From assembly GCF_014650995.1 (NCBI RefSeq), contig NZ_BMWA01000011.1, forward strand, positions 1 through 64,000: a stretch of 64,000 nucleotides of DNA. The letters are read 5' to 3'. Positions 49,159 through 56,631 of this stretch are shown in pieces (position 1 is the stretch's first letter; each line of letters starts with the position of its first letter). Both the position numbers and the translations under genes were made by a program. The notes under the pieces are model-generated. The model was not told the origin of the DNA, searched no databases, and saw nothing but the letters and a program-made list of their open reading frames with translations. Source of the DNA: Streptomyces viridiviolaceus (lineage in GTDB: Bacteria > Actinomycetota > Actinomycetes > Streptomycetales > Streptomycetaceae).

Positions 49159-51957
49159 TCAGCCCTCCGTGGACTCCGCGGGCTGCGGTGCGGCTGCGGC
49201 GGTCTTGCGGGTGCGGCGCGGCTTGGTCTCCGCCTCGACGGCCTCGCCGCCCGCCTCGGTGGTCGCCGTGGCCTTGCGGGTCCGACGCCGCGGGGCGGCC
49301 TCCGGCTCGTGCGTGGCCTGTGCCGGGATGTCGGCGGTGGCCTCGGCGGGCTCGGCGGCCTTGCGGGTGCGGCGGCGGGGCTTCGCCTCCGTGCCCTCGG
49401 CCGTGTCGGCGGCGGTTTCGGCCTTGGCGGCGGTCTTCCGGGTGCGTCGGGGCTTGGCCTCGGCGACCTCGGTGCCGTCGGTGGTCTCGGCTGCTGCGGC
49501 GGTCTTGCGGGTGCGGCGCGGCTTGGTCTCCGTGCCCTCGGCCGTGTCGGCCGCGGTTTCGGCCTTGGCCGTGGCCTTGCGGGTGCGCCGGGGCTTGGCC
49601 TCGGCGGCTTCCGGCTCCTGCGCGGTCTGCGCCGGGATGTCGGCGGTGGCCTCGGCGGGCTCGGCGGCCTTGCGGGTGCGGCGGCGGGGCTTCGCCTCCG
49701 TGCCCTCGGCCGTGTCGGCGGCGGTCTCGGCCTTGGCCGTGGCCTTCCGGGTGCGTCGCGGCTTGGCCTCGGCGCCCTCGGTGCCCTCGGCCGTGTCGGC
49801 GGCGGTCTCGGCCTTGGCGGCGGTCTTCCGGGTGCGTCGGGGCTTGGCCTCGGCGACCTCGGTGCCGTCGGTGGTCTCGGCCGCTGCGGCGGTCTTGCGG
49901 GTGCGGCGCGGCTTGGTCTCCGTGCCCTCGGCCGTGTCGACCGCGGCCTCGGCCGTCGCCGCCGCCTTGCGGGTGCGTCGCGGCTTGGCCTCCGCGGCTT
50001 CCTCGGTGGCCTCCGCGGCCGCCGTCTTCCGCGCGCGGCGCGCCTTCGTCTCCGCCGCCTCCGGCGCGGACTCGGTCACACCCTCGGCCGTGTCGACCGC
50101 CGCCTCCCCGGCAGCCGTGGCCTTGCGGGTGCGACGGCGGGGCTTGTCCGCGGGTGCCTCGGGCGCCGTGGCCCCGGCGGCCGCCGACGGCTCCACGACC
50201 TCCGGCTCGACCGACGCGGTGGCCTCCTGCGGGGCGGTCTCGGCCGACTTGCGGGTACGGGTGCGGCGGCGCGGCTTCGCCGGCGTCTCCACCGTCCCGG
50301 TCTCGGCGGCCTCGCCCGTCTCGGGGGCCTCCAGGGCCGCGCCGTCCGCCGTCGCCACGGCGGACACGGCGGCCTCCGGTGCCGCGGAGTCGGCGGTCGC
50401 CGACGCCACCGGCTGCTGAGCCGGCGCCCCGGAACGCGTGCGGCGCCTACGGCGCAGGGTGCGGGGACCCTTGGCGGCCTCCGTCTCCGTGCCGCTGTCC
50501 GCGCCGCCGGTCACCGACTCGGGTGCCGTGGTCCCGGTGGCCTCGGCGTCCACCGGCGCCCCGCCGCGCATACGGCGACGGCGGCGCGGGGTACGGGAAG
50601 GACGCTCGCGGTCGGCGGAACGGGACTCCTCGCGTCCGCCCCGGCCGCCGCGCCCGCGACCGGCCCGGCCGCCCGGCTCGCCCAGGTCCTCCAGCTCCTC
50701 CGCCGCCAGTCCGGCGCGGGTGCGCGCCGAGCGCGGCAGGACGCCCTTGGTGCCCTCGGGGATACCGAGGTCGGAGTAGAGGTGCGGGGAGGTGGAGTAC
50801 GTCTCCGGCGGGTCGTTGAAGTCCAGCTCCAGCGCCTTGTTGATCAGCTGCCAGCGCGGGATGTCGTCCCAGTCGACCAGAGTGATCGCCGTACCCTTCG
50901 CACCCGCGCGGCCGGTGCGGCCGATGCGGTGCAGGTACGTCTTCTCCTCTTCCGGCGACTGGTAGTTGATGACGTGCGTCACGCCCTCGACGTCGATGCC
51001 GCGGGCGGCGACGTCGGTGCAGACGAGCACGTCCACCTTGCCGTTGCGGAAGGCGCGCAGCGCCTGCTCGCGGGCGCCCTGACCCAGGTCGCCGTGGACG
51101 GCGCCGGAGGCGAAACCACGCTGCTGGAGCTGGTCGGCGAGGTCGGCCGCGGTGCGCTTGGTGCGGCAGAAGACCATGGCCAGCCCCCGGCCGTCGGCCT
51201 GCAGTATGCGCGCGACCATCTCGGGCTTGTCCATGTTGTGGGCGCGGTAGACGAACTGCTTGATGTTCGCCACCGTCGTGCCCTCGTCGTCCGGCGCGGT
51301 GGCGCGGATGTGGGTGGGCTGCGACATGTAGCGGCGGGCCAGTCCGATGACCGCGCCCGGCATGGTCGCCGAGAACAGCATGGTCTGGCGGCGGGCCGGC
51401 AGCATGTTGATGATCTTCTCGACGTCGGGCAGGAAGCCCAGGTCGAGCATCTCGTCCGCCTCGTCGAGGACCAGGCACTTGACGTGCCTCAGGTCGAGCT
51501 TCTTCTGGCCGGCCAGGTCCAGCAGGCGGCCCGGGGTGCCGACGACCACGTCGACGCCCATCTTCAGGGCCTCGACCTGGGGCTCGTACGCCCGGCCGCC
51601 GTAGATCGCGGTGACGCGCACGTTGCGCACCTTGCCGGCGGTCAGCAGGTCGTTGGTCACCTGGGTGCACAGCTCGCGCGTCGGCACGACGACGAGGGCC
51701 TGCGGGGCGTCGGTCAGGGACTCGGGGGCGGCGCGGCCGGCCTCGACGTCGGCGGGGACGGTGACGCGCTCGAGGAGCGGAAGGCCGAAGCCCAGCGTCT
51801 TGCCGGTGCCGGTCTTCGCCTGGCCGATGACGTCCGTGCCCGAGAGGGCCACGGGAAGCGTCATCTCCTGGATGGGGAAGGGATTGATGATGCCGACGGC
51901 CTCCAGGGCCTCGGCGGTCTCGGGGAGGATCCCGAGGGATCGGAACGTCGTAGTCAG
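49159..51957 (-). CDS. DEAD-box RNA helicase with long Arg/Lys repeat tail
   Basis: 932 residues if translation begins at a CTG at 51957, which has AAGAGG seven bases upstream; a GTG at 52056 would add 33 residues. Helicase motifs: Q-motif region FPIQEMTLPVAL, motif I AKTGTGKT, Ia PTRELC, II LDEADEM, III SATMP, IV FCRTKRTAAD, V DVAARGIDV, VI HRIGRTGRAG. The core ends at about residue 400; the remaining 500 residues are acidic linkers with 14 KPRRTRK-type basic units. It unwinds RNA, probably in ribosome or mRNA metabolism; the tail should bind RNA or DNA nonspecifically. Confidence 0.93.
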   Translation of the reverse strand: MTTTFRSLGILPETAEALEAVGIINPFPIQEMTLPVALSGTDVIGQAKTGTGKTLGFGLPLLERVTVPADVEAGRAAPESLTDAPQALVVVPTRELCTQVTNDLLTAGKVRNVRVTAIYGGRAYEPQVEALKMGVDVVVGTPGRLLDLAGQKKLDLRHVKCLVLDEADEMLDLGFLPDVEKIINMLPARRQTMLFSATMPGAVIGLARRYMSQPTHIRATAPDDEGTTVANIKQFVYRAHNMDKPEMVARILQADGRGLAMVFCRTKRTAADLADQLQQRGFASGAVHGDLGQGAREQALRAFRNGKVDVLVCTDVAARGIDVEGVTHVINYQSPEEEKTYLHRIGRTGRAGAKGTAITLVDWDDIPRWQLINKALELDFNDPPETYSTSPHLYSDLGIPEGTKGVLPRSARTRAGLAAEELEDLGEPGGRAGRGRGGRGGREESRSADRERPSRTPRRRRRMRGGAPVDAEATGTTAPESVTGGADSGTETEAAKGPRTLRRRRRTRSGAPAQQPVASATADSAAPEAAVSAVATADGAALEAPETGEAAETGTVETPAKPRRRTRTRKSAETAPQEATASVEPEVVEPSAAAGATAPEAPADKPRRRTRKATAAGEAAVDTAEGVTESAPEAAETKARRARKTAAAEATEEAAEAKPRRTRKAAATAEAAVDTAEGTETKPRRTRKTAAAAETTDGTEVAEAKPRRTRKTAAKAETAADTAEGTEGAEAKPRRTRKATAKAETAADTAEGTEAKPRRRTRKAAEPAEATADIPAQTAQEPEAAEAKPRRTRKATAKAETAADTAEGTETKPRRTRKTAAAAETTDGTEVAEAKPRRTRKTAAKAETAADTAEGTEAKPRRRTRKAAEPAEATADIPAQATHEPEAAPRRRTRKATATTEAGGEAVEAETKPRRTRKTAAAAPQPAESTEG
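49170..50460. repeat. Coding repeat field of the helicase tail
   Basis: About 14 basic units (KPRRTRK, KPRRRTRK, KARRARK) separated by 12-30 acidic/Ala residues. Long blocks are duplicated almost exactly at DNA level: a stretch encoding TKPRRTRKTAAAAETTDG recurs, as does the KPRRRTRKAAEPAEATAD block. The repeats probably expand and contract by recombination. Confidence 0.85.
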
Positions 51958-52356
51958 GGTGCTGCCTCTTCTGTGTGCGCGGTGCGAGGCGAGCGCGGGG
52001 GTCGTGCCAGACCGTGCCGGGGACGTCGGCTGCCTTACGGGCGAGCCGTAGGACACGGGACCTCTGCCGACGCTCTAGCGCTCGTACCGCTGAGGGTGTC
52101 CCTCCGGGTTCCGTACGCACTGTGCCGTACGGACGAGAGGGCTGTCGGGTCGGAGCCGATCGGGCCACCGACCGGGCATCCTCATGCGTGCGGCCCGACG
52201 AAGATGTCACGTACCCGTACGTCACATACTCGGCAGGCGCATTACCACCATACCCCGGATTCGCGCACACGCGATGGCCGATTTGGTCAGGTAGTCGTCG
52301 TCACACTGATTGACCAGGGCCTTACGGTCGGCGGCGGGCGGGCTATTGTGCGCTGC
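51958..52356. promoter_or_regulatory. Divergent region between helicase and ferritin-like genes, with a hairpin
   Basis: About 400 bp. An 8-bp inverted repeat TCCGTACG (52110-52117) / CGTACGGA (52126-52133) with an 8-base loop sits in the likely leader of the helicase. Before the ferritin-like gene, TTACGG (52322-52327), 16 bases and TATTGT (52344-52349) precede the ATG at 52357 by only 7 bases, compatible with a leaderless or very short leader mRNA. Promoter calls are tentative. Confidence 0.4.
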
Positions 52357-53103
52357 ATGACGAGCTCTGACAAGCCTGGCAACGACGCAGACGCCCCCGC
52401 CGAACACACCGGAGTCGCCGCCCGGGACTGGGCGACGGCCTCCGCCGACCCGCAGTACCGCGCCGCGGTCGTGGACCTGCTCGGAGCGCTCGCGTACGGC
52501 GAGCTGGCGGCGTTCGAGCGGCTCGCGGAGGACGCCAAGCTGGCGCCGACGCTGGCGGACAAGGCGGAGCTGGCGAAGATGGCCTCGGCGGAGTTCCACC
52601 ACTTCGAGCGGCTGCGCGACCGGCTCGCCGAGATCGGCGAGGAGCCGACGGCGGCCATGGAGCCGTTCGTGGCCGCCTTCGCCGGCTTCCACAAGCAGAC
52701 GGCCCCCTCCGACTGGCTGGAGGGGCTCGTCAAGGCGTACGTCGGCGACTCCATCGCCAGTGACTTCTACCGCGAGGTCGCGGCCCGCCTCGACTCGGAC
52801 ACCCGCGAGCTGGTGCTCGCCGTGCTCGACGACACGGGCCACGCCGGCTTCGCCGTGGAGAAGGTGCGCGCGGCGATCGACGCGGACCCGCGGGTGGGCG
52901 GGCGGCTGGCGCTGTGGGCGCGGCGGCTGATGGGCGAGGCCCTGTCGCAGTCCCAGCGTGTGGTCGCCGACCGGGACGCGCTGTCGACGATGCTCGTGGG
53001 CGGTGTCGCGGACGGCTTCGACCTCGCCGAGGTCGGCAGGATGTTCTCCCGGATCACCGAGGCGCACACCAAGCGGATGGCAGCGCTGGGGCTGGCCGCC
53101 TAG
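52357..53103 (+). CDS. Ferritin-like fold-containing protein (MiaE-like)
   Basis: 248 residues. A four-helix bundle with metal-type acidic and His residues: YGELAAFERLAEDAKLAP, KMASAEFHHFERLRDRL (E-x-x-H), GDSIASDFYREVAARLD, and LDDTGHAGFAVE. This is the ferritin-like/tRNA-hydroxylase-type arrangement I know from actinobacterial proteins next to this helicase gene. A diiron site is likely. Substrate unknown. Confidence 0.88.
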   Translation: MTSSDKPGNDADAPAEHTGVAARDWATASADPQYRAAVVDLLGALAYGELAAFERLAEDAKLAPTLADKAELAKMASAEFHHFERLRDRLAEIGEEPTAAMEPFVAAFAGFHKQTAPSDWLEGLVKAYVGDSIASDFYREVAARLDSDTRELVLAVLDDTGHAGFAVEKVRAAIDADPRVGGRLALWARRLMGEALSQSQRVVADRDALSTMLVGGVADGFDLAEVGRMFSRITEAHTKRMAALGLAA

Positions 53104-53161
53104 GGCAGCCCCTCCGGGCGGTCCCGGTGCCTCACCGGGCGGCGCCGCCGTCGGCGGCCGG

Positions 53162-53431
53162 TCAGGCGGTCGCCGACCGGCGCCGGAGTCTTCCCGCGGG
53201 GCGCAGGAGCAGCGACAGCGAGGCGACGGAGACGGCGGCCGCGCCCACGAGGTTCGGCAGGAGGCTGTCGACGCCCAGCGCGGTGTGCGTGACGAACGCT
53301 CCGAAGAGGGCCCCGGCGACACCCGTCGGCAGGACGAGGACCCGGGCCGGCAGCCGGTGCGGCAGCCGGTGGGCGGCGGCCCATGCCAGGGCGAGGCCGA
53401 GGATCGCGGCGCTGAGCGCTTCCAACAGCAT
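53162..53431 (-). CDS. Small membrane protein, 89 residues
   Basis: From the ATG at 53431 with GGAGGG nine bases upstream. Three hydrophobic segments (ALSAAILGLALAWAAAH, VLVLPTGVAGALFGAFV, LVGAAAVSVASLSLLL) and a basic C-terminus (GRLRRRSATA). Resembles GlsB/YeaQ-type small membrane proteins in size and Gly pattern; this is only a resemblance. Function unknown. Confidence 0.72.
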   Translation of the reverse strand: MLLEALSAAILGLALAWAAAHRLPHRLPARVLVLPTGVAGALFGAFVTHTALGVDSLLPNLVGAAAVSVASLSLLLRPAGRLRRRSATA

Positions 53432-53817
53432 GTCGGGGGTCCCTCCCACATGGCCGGCCTGCCCGGAACGGTCGTAGCCGTCCTACCCCTGACCTGCGGA
53501 ATGCAATCCTCCCCTGTGGGCCGGCTGTGACCTTCCGCGCGCCACGGAGGCACCGCAACGCGACCCGGAGCCGTGGGACGTGACCTTCCCCGGTGGGCTG
53601 GGGCGCGGGGCGCGGTTCCTTGGAGCGGTGCGGCGCCTGGTGGTTCGGGAGTGCAGGGCCCGGTGGTCTGAGCAGCGACCTGACCGAGGGCTGCGCGTAC
53701 GGGGCTCGGTGGTCTGGTGCGGAGGCGCAGGGCCCGGTGGTGTGAAAAGCGACCGGCCGGAGAGTCGGAAGGCGGAGAGTCCGGAAGGTGGGGCGCCTTC
53801 ACAGACACCGGTGCGAG
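53432..53817. repeat. Intergenic stretch with degenerate GCAGGGCCCGGTGGT repeats
   Basis: 386 bp without a gene. Units GCAGGGCCCGGTGGTCTGAG (about 53653) and GCAGGGCCCGGTGGTGTGAA (about 53727) each continue with AAGCGACC-type sequence; GGGCTCGGTGGTCTGG (about 53702) is a third partial copy. The unit spacing is about 74 bp. The rest shows nothing convincing. Confidence 0.5.
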
Positions 53818-53850
53818 AAGGGCCCGGCGGTGTGTCACCGTCGGGCCCTT
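53818..53850 (-). terminator. Hairpin terminator of the DUF3107 gene
   Basis: 15-bp stem AAGGGCCCGGCGGTG (53818-53832) / 53836-53850 with one G-T wobble and loop TGT, 17 bp beyond the stop codon. Confidence 0.82.
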
Positions 53851-53866
53851 GCCGTCCTTCGTCCGG

Positions 53867-54094
53867 CTACAGCGCGCCGAAGCCCACCTTGCGCGGGGCC
53901 GGCTCGCCGATCTCGACGTACGCGAGGCGGTCGGCCGGGACCAGGATCTTGCGGCCGTGTTCGTCCACGAGGCTCAGCAGCTGCGACTTGCCGGCCAGTG
54001 CCTCGGAGACCACGCGCTCGACCTCCTCGGCACTCTGACCGCTCTCCAGAACGATCTCGCGGGGCGCGTGCTGCACGCCGATCTTGACCTCCAC
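53867..54094 (-). CDS. DUF3107 protein, 75 residues
   Basis: GTG at 54094 behind GGAGGG. VEVKIGVQHAPREIVLESGQ followed by VERVVSEALAGKSQLLSLVDEHGRKILVPADRLAYVEIG is the near-invariant DUF3107 sequence of actinobacteria. Small beta-sheet protein, cytoplasmic. Function unknown; commonly encoded near the helicase and a TetR gene. Confidence 0.9.
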   Translation of the reverse strand: MEVKIGVQHAPREIVLESGQSAEEVERVVSEALAGKSQLLSLVDEHGRKILVPADRLAYVEIGEPAPRKVGFGAL

Positions 54095-54244
54095 GGCTAT
54101 GTCCCTCCGACGGTCAGTGAAGTGCGCGATCTTCCGCGCCGTACCCAGCACACATTAGCCCGGTGAGGGGACGTACACGCTCCGTCGGAGAACGCCAGGA
54201 GCGAACAGCCGACGGGAACACGGCCGGGAACGGGGTTTCCGAGG

Positions 54245-54889
54245 TCAGTGCTGCTGCTCGTTGCCGTGCAGCGGGAAGCCGGCGATGCCCCGCCAGGCCA
54301 GCGACGTGAGCAGCTGGACCGCCTGGTCGCGAGGCACACTGCGGTCGCTGTGCAGCCAGGAGCGGGCCACCACCTGGGCGAGCCCGCCCAGACCGGAGGC
54401 CAGCAGCATCGACTCGGCACGCGAGAGGCCGGTGTCCTCGGCGATGACGTCGCAGATGGCCTCGGCGCACTCGTTCGTGACCTTGTCCACGCGCTCGCGC
54501 ACGGCGGGCTCGTTGGTCAGGTCGGACTCGAAGACGAGGCGGAAGGCACCGCCGTCGTCCTCGACGTACGCGAAGTACGCGTCCATCGTCGCCCGGACGC
54601 GCTGCTTGTTGTCGGTCGTCGAGGCGAGCGCGCTCCGCACGGACTGGATCAGTGCCTCGCAGTGCTGGTCCAGCAGCGCGAGGTACAGGTCCAGCTTGCC
54701 CGGGAAGTGCTGGTAGAGCACCGGCTTGCTGACGCCGGCGCGCTCGGCGATGTCGTCCATCGCGGCCGCGTGGTAGCCCTGCGCCACGAACACTTCCTGA
54801 GCGGCGCCCAGCAGCTGGTTCCGTCGGGCACGGCGGGGAAGGCGTGTGCCCCGCGGGCGTACCGCCTCTGTCTGCTCGATGGCTGTCAC
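54245..54889 (-). CDS. TetR-family transcriptional regulator
   Basis: 214 residues from a GTG at 54889 (GGGAGG upstream). N-terminal helix-turn-helix: LLGAAQEVFVAQGYHAAAMDDIAERAGVSKPVLYQHFPGKLDLYLALLD, a canonical TetR DNA-binding domain; the C-terminal domain ends with LASGLGGLAQVVARSWLHSD and LAWRGIAGFPLHG, and likely binds a small hydrophobic ligand. It shares the direction of the DUF3107 gene downstream of it. Targets unknown; the nearby hydrolase genes are candidates. Confidence 0.92.
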   Translation of the reverse strand: MTAIEQTEAVRPRGTRLPRRARRNQLLGAAQEVFVAQGYHAAAMDDIAERAGVSKPVLYQHFPGKLDLYLALLDQHCEALIQSVRSALASTTDNKQRVRATMDAYFAYVEDDGGAFRLVFESDLTNEPAVRERVDKVTNECAEAICDVIAEDTGLSRAESMLLASGLGGLAQVVARSWLHSDRSVPRDQAVQLLTSLAWRGIAGFPLHGNEQQH

Positions 54890-55098
54890 GCCGCCTCCCA
54901 AAGTCGTCCACGTGCGGTGTGCGCCGCGCCGCCATCGTACTTTTCGGTAACCGTGGTGTGCGCGGTGCGAGCGCAGAATTTCACGGACCGGACGGTGTGG
55001 AAAGCCGCACAATAGGTTTCAAATGGTTTCAGGCCGGGCAAAAATTGGCCTCTCTCCAGCTGGGTGGCACCTTCCGGGTGCCGTCGCGGCCACCTGGT

Positions 55099-55323
55099 TC
55101 AGCGGTAGTCGTCCTCGTCGTGGGAGACGACCCTGGCCTGTTCCACCAGGTCGGCCTCGTTGGCGCGGTCGGGTTCGACGCCGGTCAGCGGGTCGTCGCG
55201 GTCCGGCGCGATGTCCGCGTGCTGCTCGACGGCGTCGGCGTCGGGGGCCTCGACGTCGAATTCCGCGGGTTGCTGGGCCTCGTCGTCCTCGAAGGTCTCG
55301 GGGTCGGTGGGGTCGACTGCCAT
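55099..55323 (-). CDS. Small acidic protein, 74 residues
   Basis: ATG at 55323 with GGGAG upstream. AVDPTDPETFEDDEAQQPAE and ADIAPDRDDPLTGVEPDRAN, 25 or more Asp/Glu residues, no hydrophobic core, so intrinsically disordered. Similar DUF5709-type acidic proteins exist in Streptomyces. Function unknown; may be a stress protein. Confidence 0.7.
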   Translation of the reverse strand: MAVDPTDPETFEDDEAQQPAEFDVEAPDADAVEQHADIAPDRDDPLTGVEPDRANEADLVEQARVVSHDEDDYR

Positions 55324-55552
55324 GTTGGGCTCCCTTCCTACGAACGTCCCTGGACATGCAGGGGCCACACGCGGGTGCCCTCTCCACGAGCCTAGGAGAC
55401 ACCCGATTCGGACGCCATGCGATCCGCTTGCGGTCCGTGACGCAGAGCTGTCAGGGGATCCGTACACCTGTACCCGGCTCACCCGGGGTCGCACCCGCGC
55501 CTGTGACCGCGAACACATGAGCCGCCGCGTGATCGTCTCGTAACATTGCCGC

Positions 55553-56623
55553 ATGTCTTCGACCGAGCTGCCGTCCGTGCCGCCCGCCAACGTGCTGCCG
55601 AAGGTGGCAGCCGTCAAGGTCGCCGAGGGCGAACGGCTCAGGTCGGTCCACCTGCCGGGCATCACACTGACGGTGCGGTCGAGACGGCCGGCGCGGGCGG
55701 GACTGCCGCCCGCGTTGTACGTCCACGGACTCGGCGGTTCCTCCCAGAACTGGTCGGCGCTGATGCCGCTGCTGGACGACGTCGTCGACAGCGAGGCCGT
55801 CGACCTGCCGGGCTTCGGCGACTCCCCGCCACCGGACGACGGCAACTACTCGGTCACGGGACACGCCCGGGCCGTCATCCGTCATCTCGACGCGTCCGGG
55901 CGGGGCCCGGTGCACCTGTTCGGAAACTCGCTCGGCGGCGCCATCGCCACCCGCGTCGCCGCCGCGCGGCCCGACCTGGTGCGGACGCTGACGCTCGTGT
56001 CGCCCGCGCTGCCGGAGATCCGCGTGCAGCGCAGCGCCGTACCGACGGGGCTGCTGGCGCTGCCCGGAGTGGCGTCGCTGTTCACCCGGATGACCCGGGA
56101 GTGGACCGCGGAGCAGCGGGTCCGCGGGGTCATGGCGCTGTGCTACGGCGACCCCGGGAAGGTGACGCCGGAAGGTTTCCGCAACGCCGTGGAGGAGATG
56201 GAGCGGCGGCTGCAACTGCCGTACTTCTGGGACGCGATGGCGCGCTCGGCACGCGGGATCGTCAACGCCTACACCGTCGGCGGCCAGCACGGACTGTGGC
56301 GTCAGGCCGAACGGGTCCTCGCACCCACGCTGCTGGTCTACGGTGGTCGGGACCAACTCGTCGGCTACCGGATGGCCCAGCGCGCCGCCCGTGCCTTCCG
56401 CGACTCCCGGCTGCTGACCCTGCCGGACGCGGGACACGTGGCGATGATGGAATATCCGGAGACCGTGGCCACGGCGTTCCGTGAACTCCTCGCGGACACC
56501 GGGAAGCAGGGCGGCGCCGAGGGCGACGGGCACGACGAGGGTCGCGGAAACGACGTACGTCACGAGAACAGGGACCACCGGGCCGTGGACCACGAGCCCG
56601 CCGACGAGAACACGGGAGGCTGA
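55553..56623 (+). CDS. Alpha/beta-fold hydrolase
   Basis: 356 residues. VHGLGGSSQNWSAL (oxyanion loop), nucleophile elbow LFGNSLGGAIATRVA, acid in YGGRDQLVGYRMA and His in LPDAGHVAMMEYP. Complete triad of a haloperoxidase/lipase-type hydrolase. The last 40 residues are a polar, His/Asp/Glu-rich tail. It is followed 9 bp later by the DUF3152 gene, so the two are co-transcribed. Substrate unknown. Confidence 0.88.
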   Translation: MSSTELPSVPPANVLPKVAAVKVAEGERLRSVHLPGITLTVRSRRPARAGLPPALYVHGLGGSSQNWSALMPLLDDVVDSEAVDLPGFGDSPPPDDGNYSVTGHARAVIRHLDASGRGPVHLFGNSLGGAIATRVAAARPDLVRTLTLVSPALPEIRVQRSAVPTGLLALPGVASLFTRMTREWTAEQRVRGVMALCYGDPGKVTPEGFRNAVEEMERRLQLPYFWDAMARSARGIVNAYTVGGQHGLWRQAERVLAPTLLVYGGRDQLVGYRMAQRAARAFRDSRLLTLPDAGHVAMMEYPETVATAFRELLADTGKQGGAEGDGHDEGRGNDVRHENRDHRAVDHEPADENTGG

Positions 56624-56631
56624 GGCGCGAC

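Noticed and set aside
47213..53103. Very long plus-strand open frames opposite the helicase (1068 and 1388 codons)
   Set aside because: They are shadows of the minus-strand helicase, with G+C-rich repetitive antisense composition and no family features; codon bias fits the helicase strand.
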